A stretch of DNA of 64,000 bases from UBA4055 sp036721445 (GCA_036721445.1 DAIMKZ010000001.1:6953-70952), one strand, 5' to 3'; positions 1-9,386 are shown, counted from the first letter of the stretch. A program made the numbers and translations. Notes: generated from the letters alone by a model not told the origin.

Positions 1-406
1 GTCTCGCACCGCTGCTGATGTGAAGATCGGATGCTCCGTTCTCGATCATATACCTCAGCATATCATCTATCATTACATTTCCGCCTGACTGCTCACTTTG
101 AGTCCTTGAAGTACCGGCCACCTCATTCTTATTGGATGATCCAGGCACATATATTTCAAAAACGATCGAACTGTCGGATCTTGCAACTTTGATCGATTTT
201 CCGCCGAATTTGAAATTTCCGGCTTTACCGAAAAAATCATCGCATTCCGAATTCATGGCTTTCAGTTCCCCCGGACCGAATACTGTCTGCGAGAAAACTT
301 TATTTTGCCCGCCTACTACCATGTAAGGCGTTTCTCCGGACCTGATAACAGTGCTGTCTGCTCCCTTGGAGACCATCATGTTAAGTATTTTCTCTATATT
401 GCTCAT
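1..406 (-). CDS. PilT-like type IV pilus ATPase, N-terminal part (partial)
   Basis: The frame is open from an ATG at 406 to the window edge (135 codons), so the ATPase core lies outside. The last 25 or so codons (MLRYMIENGASDLHISSG) match the start of the N-terminal domain of PilT/PilU/GspE-type hexameric ATPases, which power pilus retraction at the cytoplasmic face of the inner membrane. Residues 1-50 (IEKILNMMVSKGADSTVIRSG) look like a second, degenerate copy of the same domain, joined by a Ser/Asn/Gln-rich linker, so the domain appears duplicated. The start overlaps the stop of the upstream 151-residue gene by four bases (ATGA), indicating translational coupling. PilT and PilU cannot be separated without the Walker region. 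Family call fairly sure, subtype unsure. Confidence 0.75.
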   Translation of the reverse strand, partial: MSNIEKILNMMVSKGADSTVIRSGETPYMVVGGQNKVFSQTVFGPGELKAMNSECDDFFGKAGNFKFGGKSIKVARSDSSIVFEIYVPGSSNKNEVAGTSRTQSEQSGGNVMIDDMLRYMIENGASDLHISSGAR

Positions 407-858
407 ATAATCTCCACTTTGTTAATTTTATTCTTGTTGACATATACTTTTTTGCTGTCCTTCATAAAGGTCAGAAAATTCCTGTCTGTATTTAGAAAAT
501 CTATGGCTCTGGACCTGTTGCCCGGAAGTTCCTCGTGAACTGTAAAATTTATTTTCTCTCCCGTTATGAATTGTATGCACAGGCTTTCTTTATCCGGATT
601 CTCCTCAACCTCTCCGATCTCCGATACATAGAATATCGAATCTATATTCAGGATAGCGAATTTCTGGTCTCCGTTCATGATCATCGCCGGAATGAACTGG
701 GATGTGTCGTTCAATACCTCAAGAACTGTTTCCTCTCCCGTATGATGGGCTGAAAAACGGTTAAGGAATAGTATCATGTTCGTTTTCTTTATCAATCCTC
801 CGTCCTTGAAGGCTATCTCGACTTCCTTCTTCTGTTTTGGGATGTTAAGGTCTTCCAT
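403..858 (-). CDS. Uncharacterised 151-residue protein coupled to pilT-like gene
   Basis: I do not recognise a characterised family. The protein has no signal peptide or membrane segment and is predicted cytosolic. A central stretch (FSAHHTGEETVLEVLND, then FAILNIDSIFYVSE) and a C-terminal half (FLTFMKDSKKVYVNKNKI) look like two small beta-rich modules of the kind seen in regulatory or adaptor proteins. Its stop overlaps the ATG of the PilT-like ATPase by four bases and its start lies four bases after the M20 amidohydrolase stop, so all three are probably one transcript. The tight coupling suggests a pilus-motor accessory role, which is inference only. The frame is well supported by spacing and by coding-like composition. 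Confidence 0.7.
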   Translation of the reverse strand: MEDLNIPKQKKEVEIAFKDGGLIKKTNMILFLNRFSAHHTGEETVLEVLNDTSQFIPAMIMNGDQKFAILNIDSIFYVSEIGEVEENPDKESLCIQFITGEKINFTVHEELPGNRSRAIDFLNTDRNFLTFMKDSKKVYVNKNKINKVEII

Positions 859-862
859 TTAC

Positions 863-2008
863 TCACTCCGTTTTTGAATTGAAGTTCTCAAGTAATTTAC
901 TGAAATATAAGAATCCAGCCATCATGGCTTTCTCATCCGGATTGTAAGACTGATGATGAAGACCGTAAGATGTATTTACGTCATTTCCGGCACCCAGCCA
1001 TGCGATAGCTCCGGGTACTTTTCGGATCATGAACCCGAAATCTTCTCCTGTCATCTTCTTTTCACAATCCGTAACGGTGATCCCTTTTCCAAAATCAGTA
1101 TTCTTTATTTTTTCAGCTATACTCTTGTTATTTATTGCAGGAATATATTCGCTGTGTATGATCAGTTTTGCTTTTATTCCGAAAGCGATCGATACTGAAT
1201 TACCAGCGTCTTTGAGTTTTTCTTTTATTTTTGCCAGATCATCTTCCGAATAAGACCTGGCAGTGCCTTTAATAAACGCCGATGACGGAAGAATATTAGC
1301 CGCTTCACCTGCCTGGATCATGCCTATAGAAATAACATTCTCTTTTACAGGATCAAGAAATCTCGGTTCGATTGTATTGATAAGATTCACCAGAAAAGTT
1401 GAGGCTGTGACGAGATCGTTATTCTGATGAGGAACTGCGGCATGACCTCCTTTTCCGGAAAGATTGTATTCGAACTCAATCGTTCCGGCGAACATTTTGC
1501 CGTCGTTGAGAGCTACAGTTCCGACCGGGAAATCAACAGTGTTATGTACAGCATAAGCCTCAGATGTTCTGTATTTTTCGAACAGTCCCTCTTTTACCAT
1601 CAGTTCCCCGCCTCCGAAACCTTCTTCAGCAGGCTGGAATATCAAAAGTATATTTTTATTAGGTTTTGAACTCTCAATAAACTCTGCGAGAGTAAGCATG
1701 ATGCTCATGTGAAGATCGTGGCCGCAGGCATGCATAAAACCTTCATGAACGGAGGCGTAATCCAAGCCTGTTTCCTCTTTTATTTTCAATCCGTCAATAT
1801 CTGTTCTGAAAGCGATAAAATCTTCCTGACCGCCATTTTCATATACGGCAATAAAACCTGTTCTTGCCATCTTTTCCAGTCTGAACGAGCTTAAACCTGA
1901 AAAAACTTCCCGTAAGTAATCTCCCGTCTTAAACTCGCTGAATGCCGTTTCAGGTATCTTATGAAGCTCTCTGCGGTGCTGAATAAGCCGGTCAAAAATA
2001 TCTGTCAT
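863..2008 (-). CDS. M20-family amidohydrolase (peptidase M20D-like)
   Basis: A zinc-dependent amidohydrolase of the hippurate/IAA-amino-acid hydrolase and N-acetyl-diaminopimelate deacetylase type, 381 residues, the normal family length. Visible motifs are the metal-binding HACGHDLHMS near residue 95, the catalytic glutamate in PAEEGFGGG near residue 128, the dimerisation-domain signature GKGGHAAVPH near residue 187 and the C-terminal ligand region GEDFGFM near residue 320. No signal peptide is seen, so it is cytosolic. The substrate (an N-acyl amino acid or small peptide) cannot be read from sequence. It is the first gene after a good promoter at 2043-2071 and is followed by the 151-residue protein and the PilT-like gene. 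A second M20 paralog lies at 59973-61103. Confidence 0.88.
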   Translation of the reverse strand: MTDIFDRLIQHRRELHKIPETAFSEFKTGDYLREVFSGLSSFRLEKMARTGFIAVYENGGQEDFIAFRTDIDGLKIKEETGLDYASVHEGFMHACGHDLHMSIMLTLAEFIESSKPNKNILLIFQPAEEGFGGGELMVKEGLFEKYRTSEAYAVHNTVDFPVGTVALNDGKMFAGTIEFEYNLSGKGGHAAVPHQNNDLVTASTFLVNLINTIEPRFLDPVKENVISIGMIQAGEAANILPSSAFIKGTARSYSEDDLAKIKEKLKDAGNSVSIAFGIKAKLIIHSEYIPAINNKSIAEKIKNTDFGKGITVTDCEKKMTGEDFGFMIRKVPGAIAWLGAGNDVNTSYGLHHQSYNPDEKAMMAGFLYFSKLLENFNSKTE

Positions 2009-2042
2009 AAATCACTTTCCTTTAAAAATTGGATCTTCACTG

Positions 2043-2071
2043 AATATAATTTCTACTTACTGCCAATTCAA
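2043..2071 (-). promoter_or_regulatory. Sigma-70-like promoter for the M20 - pilT-like operon
   Basis: On the minus strand TTGAAT (2066-2071) is followed after 17 bases by TATATT (2043-2048). The expected start of transcription is about 30 bases upstream of the M20 ATG at 2008, with an AAGGAA ribosome-binding site in between. Confidence 0.5.
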
Positions 2072-2092
2072 GTTAAATCTATAAAATATTTC

Positions 2093-3361
2093 TCAGAAAA
2101 AACCAGTAACTGTAAGAGAGACAGAATTGAATATCCCTCCGAATTCTGATCTTTCAGAACTCCCTGCAAATATATCAGTCCCCAGTTTAACAGAAATATT
2201 TTCATCGAAAGAATATTCGATCTCAGGCACGAAAACGGCAGAGCTGTCGTCAATATTACATACTGATACTATCGACAGAATATAATCATTCTTAATTGTG
2301 TAAGACATTGCAACTGCGGCGTAGTTTTGTGCCAGACCCGACATCTCTCCGCCTGTCAGCCTCAGAAAAGAACTGATATCGTAATCTGAACTTTGTCTTT
2401 CTCCCAGACCGTTATAATAATATTCAGTAAGAAGGTAAAGACCGCTGCCGAAAGTATAATCGAATCCGGTAGTAAGCTGAATGTATGATGAATCAGCGTC
2501 CAAAGCCTCCATGCCGTGATATCTGGGATTAATGAAAGCTCCTTCGAACCTGTATCCTATCTCATTAAATATCTCACCTGACAGATCCGCACCTATCTGG
2601 ATCTTTTCGGGTACGCCCAAAAGCTCACCGTCGTCTGTTTTGTCCCGTATTCCGGAAAAAGAGTATTCAAATCTTCCAGCAGTAGATTTGATCCTGGCTC
2701 CGTACTTCCAGTGGTCGAAATCGCTTCCGGGTGATGTAATTATCTGAAGAGACGAATTATCTCCGAAGAAAAACGCAAGATTGACAGCGAGGACACCTAT
2801 CTTTGACGCGTCAGGAGCGGTAGGGTCCTTGATGTTCCAGACATCCGTAGGATTAAAAGCGTATCCTGTTCCCCATGCTATCTGCTGCTTTCCGAATGTG
2901 ATATCAAAAGAGCTGTAGAATAGTTTGATTAGGGCTCTGTCGAGCACTATCGTTTCTTTAGGATAAAAAGAGGAGTATGACAGATGATCGAAATATCCTG
3001 AAGAATATATCTCAAGCAGCCGGTCCGCAATGATCCTCTCTTCCATTTCGAGACCGTCATACATTTCCTGATAATACTTATTTATAATTTCCGAATAAAT
3101 GCTCACATCCTTGAAGGTATGGAACGGGTCCAGAGGTTTCATATCATATCGGTACAGCAGATGTGATTCGATCTTTCCTCTGTTCTTAATATCGTAATTG
3201 CCTTCAAGCCTGAACAATGCGTTAGACGATGTCACTTCGTTCTTGCCGTCAAAGTAATTTATACTTGACTCGAGATAACCTCCCAGTCTGATTGTCTCAT
3301 CTGCCTTAGAATGATTAAATAGAGCTAAGACCGATAATGCAAAGAATAATATTTTCATCAA
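2093..3361 (-). CDS. Outer-membrane beta-barrel protein (predicted)
   Basis: A 422-residue exported protein. Residues 1-20 form a signal peptide (MMKILFFALSVLALFNHSKA) followed by DETIRLGGYLESSINYF, a typical first barrel strand. The rest is rich in alternating hydrophobic/aromatic strands, and the chain ends in phenylalanine (TVTGFF), the usual C-terminal signature of outer-membrane barrels. It is the last gene of the operon with the LolA-like protein and the RND/MMPL exporter. This trio (inner-membrane exporter, periplasmic carrier-like protein, outer-membrane protein) recurs in bacteria, so the barrel is probably the outer-membrane partner. The transported substrate is unknown. A ribosome-binding site AGGAGT precedes the double ATG. 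Confidence 0.78.
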   Translation of the reverse strand: MMKILFFALSVLALFNHSKADETIRLGGYLESSINYFDGKNEVTSSNALFRLEGNYDIKNRGKIESHLLYRYDMKPLDPFHTFKDVSIYSEIINKYYQEMYDGLEMEERIIADRLLEIYSSGYFDHLSYSSFYPKETIVLDRALIKLFYSSFDITFGKQQIAWGTGYAFNPTDVWNIKDPTAPDASKIGVLAVNLAFFFGDNSSLQIITSPGSDFDHWKYGARIKSTAGRFEYSFSGIRDKTDDGELLGVPEKIQIGADLSGEIFNEIGYRFEGAFINPRYHGMEALDADSSYIQLTTGFDYTFGSGLYLLTEYYYNGLGERQSSDYDISSFLRLTGGEMSGLAQNYAAVAMSYTIKNDYILSIVSVCNIDDSSAVFVPEIEYSFDENISVKLGTDIFAGSSERSEFGGIFNSVSLTVTGFF

Positions 3362-3376
3362 TGACTCCTAAGGATA

Positions 3377-4111
3377 TTATCTTTTTAGGTATCTCTCTGT
3401 GAACATATCTTCAGGAAGTTCGATATCGTACTGAATATCTGAAGTTCGAATTACAGTTCTTGAGTCTTTCAGTATATCCTTCATCACAACTTCCCCGGCT
3501 GTCCAGTATCCCTGAACTTTTTTAATATCTTTTACTGTCAGACTCTTCCACAAATTATCATTTTCATCGTAAAACTCAGCCCCGGAGGCTAGGAAATTAA
3601 TTTTATCTATCCACATGAAAAATCTGCTGTAGCTCTGATCCTTTTCCTTTGCTTTAAATTCGATCTTATAGCAGTCTTTTCCGTCCCTCGCTTCTTCACC
3701 GTTCAGGCTATAGTCGTAATCTTTCCTGTTATCTGACATCGACATATCGTCATATGAGAAATCCGAATTGTTCGCAGACTGTTTCTTCTGATGTGAAGCG
3801 ATCTTTCTGACCCTGTTGGTCCTGTTCGAATAGAACCAGATATCGTCACCGTCATTGAGCATAAGCACCTTCATTCCCTGTATCCTTTTCGGCTCGATAT
3901 ATTCCATCAGCATCATCTCATTACCGTTCTTTGCATAAGCCTTCATAACAGATGTCCTGACGGTTCCGTCGGCACGGTACACTTCTTCAGTATTGACCGA
4001 TACCATTGTTATAAAATTTTCATTAGCCTCGCTTTTATCAAGGATTTCGTCAACTGTAATTGCCGCACAGCTGACAACAAATCCGCAGAGCATTAAAACA
4101 TACGCTTTCAT
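3377..4111 (-). CDS. Outer membrane lipoprotein-sorting (LolA-like) protein
   Basis: A 244-residue exported protein with an N-terminal signal segment (MKAYVLMLCGFVVSCAA). The stretch after it (ITVDEILDKSEANEN), the middle LMEYIEPKRIQGMKVLMLND and DIWFYSNRTNRVRKI, and the end ELPEDMFTERYLKR match the LolA-like family annotated as outer membrane lipoprotein-sorting protein, which folds as an open half-barrel for a lipid ligand. Whether cleavage is at VVSC (lipoprotein) or one residue further cannot be decided. Its ATG overlaps the exporter stop by four bases and has a GGAGG ribosome-binding site inside the exporter gene. It likely receives a hydrophobic substrate from the exporter in the periplasm (inference from context). 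Confidence 0.82.
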   Translation of the reverse strand: MKAYVLMLCGFVVSCAAITVDEILDKSEANENFITMVSVNTEEVYRADGTVRTSVMKAYAKNGNEMMLMEYIEPKRIQGMKVLMLNDGDDIWFYSNRTNRVRKIASHQKKQSANNSDFSYDDMSMSDNRKDYDYSLNGEEARDGKDCYKIEFKAKEKDQSYSRFFMWIDKINFLASGAEFYDENDNLWKSLTVKDIKKVQGYWTAGEVVMKDILKDSRTVIRTSDIQYDIELPEDMFTERYLKR

Positions 4112-6891
4112 TTTTTTCCTCCGTTTATTCCGATCCTGTCTTTTAAAGAGATCATGGCCGGTAAAAGAAAAGCCGAGCTAATGAAACATGATCCAACACC
4201 CAGAACAAGAACTATACCCATGCTTGCTAGACCTCTATGAGTTGCTATTCCTATGGATCCGAAACTTATCATTGTCGTGAGTGATGTGAGAAGTATTGCC
4301 TTACCGGTGAATTTTGTGACTTTATCTATGGAATTTCTTCCCTCGATCATGTATCTGTGGAGCATGTGTACACCGTCGTCTATGCCTATTCCTATAATAA
4401 TTGGCAAAGCCATGTAGTTATTGATATTGAGCTTCATTCCAAAAAGATACATCAGTCCGAGCATCCATACTGAACCGATCGCGAGTGGTACAAGAGCCAT
4501 AAGAGTGTATTTGAAAGATCTGAAATCAAGCGTTAGCAGTATTATGATAACTATTGTTCCGAAAAGTATGGACATTGAACCTTTATCTTTCATTATGTCG
4601 ATAAAGATCAGCATGAGTACGGGAAGACCGGTTATGTGCTCGTCTATTCTTGAAGTCTGCTCATGGAATCTATTGAGATTCCTCTCCTCCCAGATATTGT
4701 TTTTAGGGTAGATAGAAATGAGAAATCTTCCTGTGTTCTCATTGTAATATCTCTCTTTAATATTCGACGGAAAGGTTTCGAATGATACGATCGTCGTATC
4801 AGAGATGTTGTAGAGCAGCTCACGGAGTCCGGGCGCATAAGCTTTCTGGAAGGCTGACAGCTTTTCAGCGGCGTCTTCGGTGTTCATGAGCCTGTCGCGG
4901 AATTTAAGGATCTTGCTGTCCCTGTCTTTTTTCCCTGCGATTTCATCGGTTTTAGTTACTATCTTGTTCGACTCTCCCCTGCTCATAACTGAAAGCTCGC
5001 CTATCTCAACAAAATTATAGTGCAGTCTTTCCAGCTCGTCAGCTATTTCTTCCATTTCTTCTGCGTCAACTTCAGGTCTGACCTCAATATTTTTAATTCT
5101 GTTTCTGTATTCGGCAAGGAATTTCTGATTTTTTCGCTGCTCCTGTTCGGGCTGAAAGAATTCCGACACACATTCAACTCTGCCGATAAGACCTGTTCTG
5201 TCAGCAAGTTTTTTGATCTTTGCGACCTTTGACCTGGCGCTGTCAAGCCCTGTAACAGTGAACATTGCAAAATCAGGCGATATCTCGAATTTATCTATTA
5301 TCTCGTCCTGGGCGATTATAGCCGGCATTCCTTCAGGTTCCAGCTTTGTCATATCATATTCATATTCCAGCTTATAAGCACCGTAAACTGAAAGAACTGT
5401 CAGGATCAGACTTGCTGTAATAACGATAATGATATATGAAGTATGTTTGGATAGTTTTCCTATATTTTCCATAAAATGGAACTGCATGAATTCTGAAACG
5501 GCGCGAAATGGTTTAAGTGAAGCAATTTTGTTAACAGTCTCGTTAAGCGGTTTGATAAGAGGTTTTTTCCTGTTGTCTCTCACAATAAGAGCCGGAAGAA
5601 GTACGAACATGGCAGCAAGGGTCATCATGATTCCTGATCCCATGGCAAATCCCATCTCTCCAAATGCCCTGAAACCCAGGAATATCAGTATAAAAAAGAC
5701 CATAGCTGTTGTAAGACCTCCCGTAAGTACTCCGTTGCCTACAGTCTGATACATAGTATCAATAGCCTCTTCGGGGTCTTTGCCGTGATCAAGGGCGTCC
5801 CTGTAGCCCGAGAGAAAATGGATCGCGAAATCTATTCCGAGTCCGACAAGCATTACTCCGAATGCCGCGGACATAGTGTTCAGGTAGTGAAGGGTTACTG
5901 CGAGCAGTCCGGCGACCCAGATAATGGAAACAGTAAGAGTTAATATTGAATAAAAGGGAGATTTCCATGACTTGAATGAGCTTATCACAATGAGCATTAC
6001 GATAAAAAGCGCTGCTACTGTTGACCATCCGAAATCGTTTACTATCGCCTCCTGCTCCTCATAACCGATTATAGGTGTTCCCGCCAAAGCGAATTCAAGA
6101 TCGGGAAAACGGTCTTTTATGCCTGCCATTTCTTCTATTATTATTTCGCACATTATAAGCAGGTTGTCAAAGTCGTCTGTGCTTACAGTAGGCACAATGC
6201 TCATAAGGAGCATTTCTCTGTCTGGTGAGAACATGTATTCATCACCTATAACAAGTTTCGTTGCGCTTTCTTCAGCTTTGACCGTATCCCTGTCAGTCAG
6301 GAAAGCGTCGAACGAACTGATGAAAGCGTAAATATTATTAAGACCGATTACGGCCTGAGCCTCTCCGTCTATTGAGCTCAGATTATCGCTGTCACCCACG
6401 AATTCAGATTCGAAATTGTCATTTATGTTGGCAAGTATGCCTGCAAAATTCAGATCGGCGTACATTTTTATAAAATTCTTAAGATCTTTGTTTTTCTGGA
6501 TTATAGCACCATGCTGTCTGAAAAAATCAACATCCAGTCTGGAATCAACTCTTTTTACAAAATTCACTGTATCGTTTTCAGATATTACTCGAGGTATGAA
6601 CGCAAACTCTTCAGCGATGATTTCTGCAGCTTCTATCATCCTTTTCTTATCTTTCGCAGCGCTTTTGATAGTGATCATTATCTGAGCATCGGATGTAAAA
6701 TCTTCGATTATTCTGTTAAATGACTCTACTTGAGGAACATCTGAAGGCATCATATCAGCCAGCTGATTCTTTATTCCCAGGCGCATTGAAAGAAAAAGCT
6801 GGAGCACAGTAACACAAATGATAAAAAGAATTACCTTCCCGTTATGCCTGATTATAAGTCCGGAAAGTTTTCTGTAGAGTTTCTCTCTCAT
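4108..6891 (-). CDS. RND superfamily exporter (MMPL/sterol-sensing type)
   Basis: About 927 residues with the classic RND layout: a membrane helix near residue 20, a periplasmic domain to about 270, five helices (GWSTVAALFIVMLIVISSF through MMTLAAMFVLLPALIV), a second periplasmic domain with a helix before it, and a last helix bundle (SILFGTIVIIILLTLDF onward). Repeats such as GLGIDFAIHFLSGYRD and GIGIDDGVHMLHRYM carry the helix-4/10 acidic residues used for proton coupling in this family. The longest frame starts at 6945 inside the ClC gene without a ribosome-binding site; the ATG at 6889-6891 follows AGGCAG just after the ClC stop and is preferred. Substrate is probably a lipid or hydrophobic compound, judging from its LolA-like neighbour. 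Confidence 0.88.
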   Translation of the reverse strand: MREKLYRKLSGLIIRHNGKVILFIICVTVLQLFLSMRLGIKNQLADMMPSDVPQVESFNRIIEDFTSDAQIMITIKSAAKDKKRMIEAAEIIAEEFAFIPRVISENDTVNFVKRVDSRLDVDFFRQHGAIIQKNKDLKNFIKMYADLNFAGILANINDNFESEFVGDSDNLSSIDGEAQAVIGLNNIYAFISSFDAFLTDRDTVKAEESATKLVIGDEYMFSPDREMLLMSIVPTVSTDDFDNLLIMCEIIIEEMAGIKDRFPDLEFALAGTPIIGYEEQEAIVNDFGWSTVAALFIVMLIVISSFKSWKSPFYSILTLTVSIIWVAGLLAVTLHYLNTMSAAFGVMLVGLGIDFAIHFLSGYRDALDHGKDPEEAIDTMYQTVGNGVLTGGLTTAMVFFILIFLGFRAFGEMGFAMGSGIMMTLAAMFVLLPALIVRDNRKKPLIKPLNETVNKIASLKPFRAVSEFMQFHFMENIGKLSKHTSYIIIVITASLILTVLSVYGAYKLEYEYDMTKLEPEGMPAIIAQDEIIDKFEISPDFAMFTVTGLDSARSKVAKIKKLADRTGLIGRVECVSEFFQPEQEQRKNQKFLAEYRNRIKNIEVRPEVDAEEMEEIADELERLHYNFVEIGELSVMSRGESNKIVTKTDEIAGKKDRDSKILKFRDRLMNTEDAAEKLSAFQKAYAPGLRELLYNISDTTIVSFETFPSNIKERYYNENTGRFLISIYPKNNIWEERNLNRFHEQTSRIDEHITGLPVLMLIFIDIMKDKGSMSILFGTIVIIILLTLDFRSFKYTLMALVPLAIGSVWMLGLMYLFGMKLNINNYMALPIIIGIGIDDGVHMLHRYMIEGRNSIDKVTKFTGKAILLTSLTTMISFGSIGIATHRGLASMGIVLVLGVGSCFISSAFLLPAMISLKDRIGINGGKK

Positions 6892-6907
6892 TTTATCTGC
6901 CTGAAAT

Positions 6908-8632
6908 TTAAGATTGTACCGCGCTCTGAGCTCTGATAAGATCACGCAGAGTTACGATTCCTACGATCTTTTCTGACTGCCTGTCCAGAACCGTAAGAAC
7001 ATAAATGTCATATTCTATGAACCTGTTGCCGATATCTTTAAGGCTTTCGTCTGAATAACATGTACCTGCCTTGTGTACGGGCGGCATTACTTTATCCTTC
7101 AAGGAATTCTGCATTTCTGTTCTGCCCATGATCCCTTCGAGTTTACCGTCAATTATAAACGGGAATGCTTTGTAAGGATACGATTCGAGGCTGTTCTCGA
7201 CGGATGAAAGACTCAATTCCGGAACATAAGCGACTTTCGGATTCATGATTACCGATATCGGAAGATTCTGCCATCCCTGAAGATCTACGGGCGGTTTTAT
7301 TTTGTGGAATTCGTGGCCGTCCTGAATAAGCAGAGCTTCATAGAAGTTCATTCCGGAGAATTTTTTCGCAACTGCCTGACTTATTATTATACCTATCATT
7401 AATGCGGGCACCAGCTCAAACTGGTGCGTCATTTCGAAAACTATGAGAACTGATGTCAGAGGCGCGTGAAGCAGACCTCCGAGATACGCGCTCATTCCGA
7501 CCGCAGCAAGTACAATATGGTCGGCGGTGGTCAGAGGCAGCCAGATATCGGCAATACCCGCAATAAAGAATCCGCAGAAAGCTCCGATAAAAAGTGACGG
7601 AGCGAATATTCCTCCGCAGCCGCCGAAACTGTAGCTTCCCCATGTTGCGAGCAGTTTTCCCGCAAGCAGTATTCCGGCTATCTGCCAGCCTATCCTGTTG
7701 CTCATTGCCTCGGAAAGATCCTGATATCCTAGACCGAACACACCAATTTTATCAGTTGCCAAATACACCGTGATCCCAATCATCCATGTGATCAGACCTC
7801 CGAAAAGCGGGAGCAGCCATCCGGGTATTTTTTTCTGCTTTTTTAATTTGTAGCGGTATTGAAGAGTAAATTTCTGATACATTGACGCAAGATATGATGC
7901 GGCGGCGGCTACAAATGGTACTACGGCATAATGGAACCAGCTTATATTCTTGATCGACGGCAGCGAAAATGAAGGCTGCCTTCCCAGGGTGGCAAAAACG
8001 ACGAACGCACCGACGACCGAAGACAGAACTACCCTGCCCAGATATCTGTTGTTAAGATCTCCGACTATCTCTTCGATCACAAAACTGATAGCGGCAAGAG
8101 GTGTATTGAAAGCAGCCGCAAGACCTGCTGATGCGCCTACAAGATTTGCCGCCCTTTTATTCCTCGGTGAACCTCCGAGCAAACCATCCAGATTCGTCGC
8201 AATGCTGCTTCCGATGAAAACGGAAGGACCCTCCCTGCCGAGACTGTTGCCTCCGCCTATACTGAGAGCGCCTGCAATAAATTTGATTACAGCGGGTCTG
8301 ATCTTAATATTCCCCATTTGTTTCCAGTATGAAGACTTAACCTGCGGTATCCCGCTTCCTGCCGCATCAGGGCTCAATACGAACAGTAAAAATCCAACGA
8401 TAAGCGAGGTTACCGATATCATAAGAAAGCTGGCAACGACAAAATATAATTTAGATTCCTCTGCGAAACGAAGGTAAGTAAGAGCGAATATCTTCTTAAC
8501 CGTGAACATAAACACAACAGCCGAGAGAGCCGCAGTCATACTGAGTATAAGAGTAACTATTATCGGTCTGGTATTCTCAGGTATCCGCTGCAGGATAGAA
8601 GATATGAAATTCTTAAGTTTTCTATAAGGCAT
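6908..8632 (-). CDS. ClC-family chloride/proton antiporter with C-terminal CBS domains
   Basis: A 574-residue protein: ClC membrane domain to about residue 440, then a pair of CBS modules (SVIMNPKVAYVPELSLSSV; IGNRFIEYDIYVLTVLD). All three ion-filter signatures are present: GSGIPQV near residue 92, GREGPSV near 132 with the gating glutamate, and GGIFAPSLF near 340. The proton glutamate expected in antiporters is present in SFVIEEIVGD, so exchange rather than channel activity is predicted. It overlaps the upstream HAD gene by 11 bases and is followed closely by the RND exporter. Its job in this operon may be charge or pH balancing for the proton-driven exporter; that is inference. CBS pairs usually bind adenine nucleotides. 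Confidence 0.92.
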   Translation of the reverse strand: MPYRKLKNFISSILQRIPENTRPIIVTLILSMTAALSAVVFMFTVKKIFALTYLRFAEESKLYFVVASFLMISVTSLIVGFLLFVLSPDAAGSGIPQVKSSYWKQMGNIKIRPAVIKFIAGALSIGGGNSLGREGPSVFIGSSIATNLDGLLGGSPRNKRAANLVGASAGLAAAFNTPLAAISFVIEEIVGDLNNRYLGRVVLSSVVGAFVVFATLGRQPSFSLPSIKNISWFHYAVVPFVAAAASYLASMYQKFTLQYRYKLKKQKKIPGWLLPLFGGLITWMIGITVYLATDKIGVFGLGYQDLSEAMSNRIGWQIAGILLAGKLLATWGSYSFGGCGGIFAPSLFIGAFCGFFIAGIADIWLPLTTADHIVLAAVGMSAYLGGLLHAPLTSVLIVFEMTHQFELVPALMIGIIISQAVAKKFSGMNFYEALLIQDGHEFHKIKPPVDLQGWQNLPISVIMNPKVAYVPELSLSSVENSLESYPYKAFPFIIDGKLEGIMGRTEMQNSLKDKVMPPVHKAGTCYSDESLKDIGNRFIEYDIYVLTVLDRQSEKIVGIVTLRDLIRAQSAVQS

Positions 8633-9353
8633 CGTCCGCCGCCCTTGATATTAAATCAGTAACCTCCCGCCAGCTGTTTGCCGTGAAATCGGCGGTTGTC
8701 AGTTCGCTGTCATCGTTACGGAATCCCGTAAAAAGTATAGAGTGCATTCCTGACGATCTTGCTCCTATAATATCCTTATCCTCCCTGTCGCCAATGTGTA
8801 CCATCTGTTCAGTCCTGCAGCCGGCTTTCTCGGAAGCGAGTTTGAAAGCTCTCTCGTCAGGTTTTGAAAAACCGGTCTCATCGGAGAAAACGCCGTAGCA
8901 GAACCTATCCAGCAGATCATTCTTCTCCAGAGCCTTTCTCAGCTCTCTTCCGGGCTCGAAGCCTGTATCAGATATTATTATCATTTTATACTTTTCCGAT
9001 AATTTCCTGATCGAATCCGCTATTTCAGGTCTAAGATCAAAATATTTCTTGGTAATTAGGCTTTCATTATAACTTACAAGTTCGGAGAAATCGTTTTCAT
9101 CAAATTCTACACCAGTAAGTTTTTCGATATGCCTGAACATTTCGGGAGTAGTCGGTGTCCTTCTGTGATTGTGCCATATATCTTCAAAGTGATCGTAGAT
9201 CGATCTCATCAGCTTTTCGGAAGTATCAAAGGTAATATCGTACTTCCCGAATATACGCGACGAATGCTCCACTCTTTCCTGAAATATCTCTTCAGTGAAA
9301 GGATAAGGCGCAATCGTGTCCCAGAAATCTACAGTTACAGCTTTGATTTTCAA
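8622..9353 (-). CDS. HAD-superfamily hydrolase (subfamily IA-like), Trp at the DxD+2 position
   Basis: About 243 residues with the HAD elements in order: nucleophile loop TVDFWDTI, motif II IIISDTGFEPG, lysine loop GFSKPDERAF and acidic motif HIGDREDKDIIGA. An alpha-helical cap lies between residues 20 and 95. In the first motif the position two residues after the nucleophile Asp is Trp rather than the Asp used as general acid by phosphatases, as happens in dehalogenase- and phosphonatase-like branches, so substrate type is open. The longest frame begins at ATG 9371, but its own codons form GAGGAGG nine bases before a TTG at 9353, giving MKIKAVTVDFWDT, which is the more likely start. First gene of the operon running to 2093. 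Confidence 0.82.
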   Translation of the reverse strand: MKIKAVTVDFWDTIAPYPFTEEIFQERVEHSSRIFGKYDITFDTSEKLMRSIYDHFEDIWHNHRRTPTTPEMFRHIEKLTGVEFDENDFSELVSYNESLITKKYFDLRPEIADSIRKLSEKYKMIIISDTGFEPGRELRKALEKNDLLDRFCYGVFSDETGFSKPDERAFKLASEKAGCRTEQMVHIGDREDKDIIGARSSGMHSILFTGFRNDDSELTTADFTANSWREVTDLISRAADDAL

Positions 9354-9386
9354 TGCGGTGATCCTCCTCATTACATACTGTCCCTA

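Noticed and set aside
6892..6945. Start of the RND exporter at 6945 inside the ClC gene
   Set aside because: No ribosome-binding site and a polar 18-residue extension not typical of the family; ATG 6891 after AGGCAG is better.
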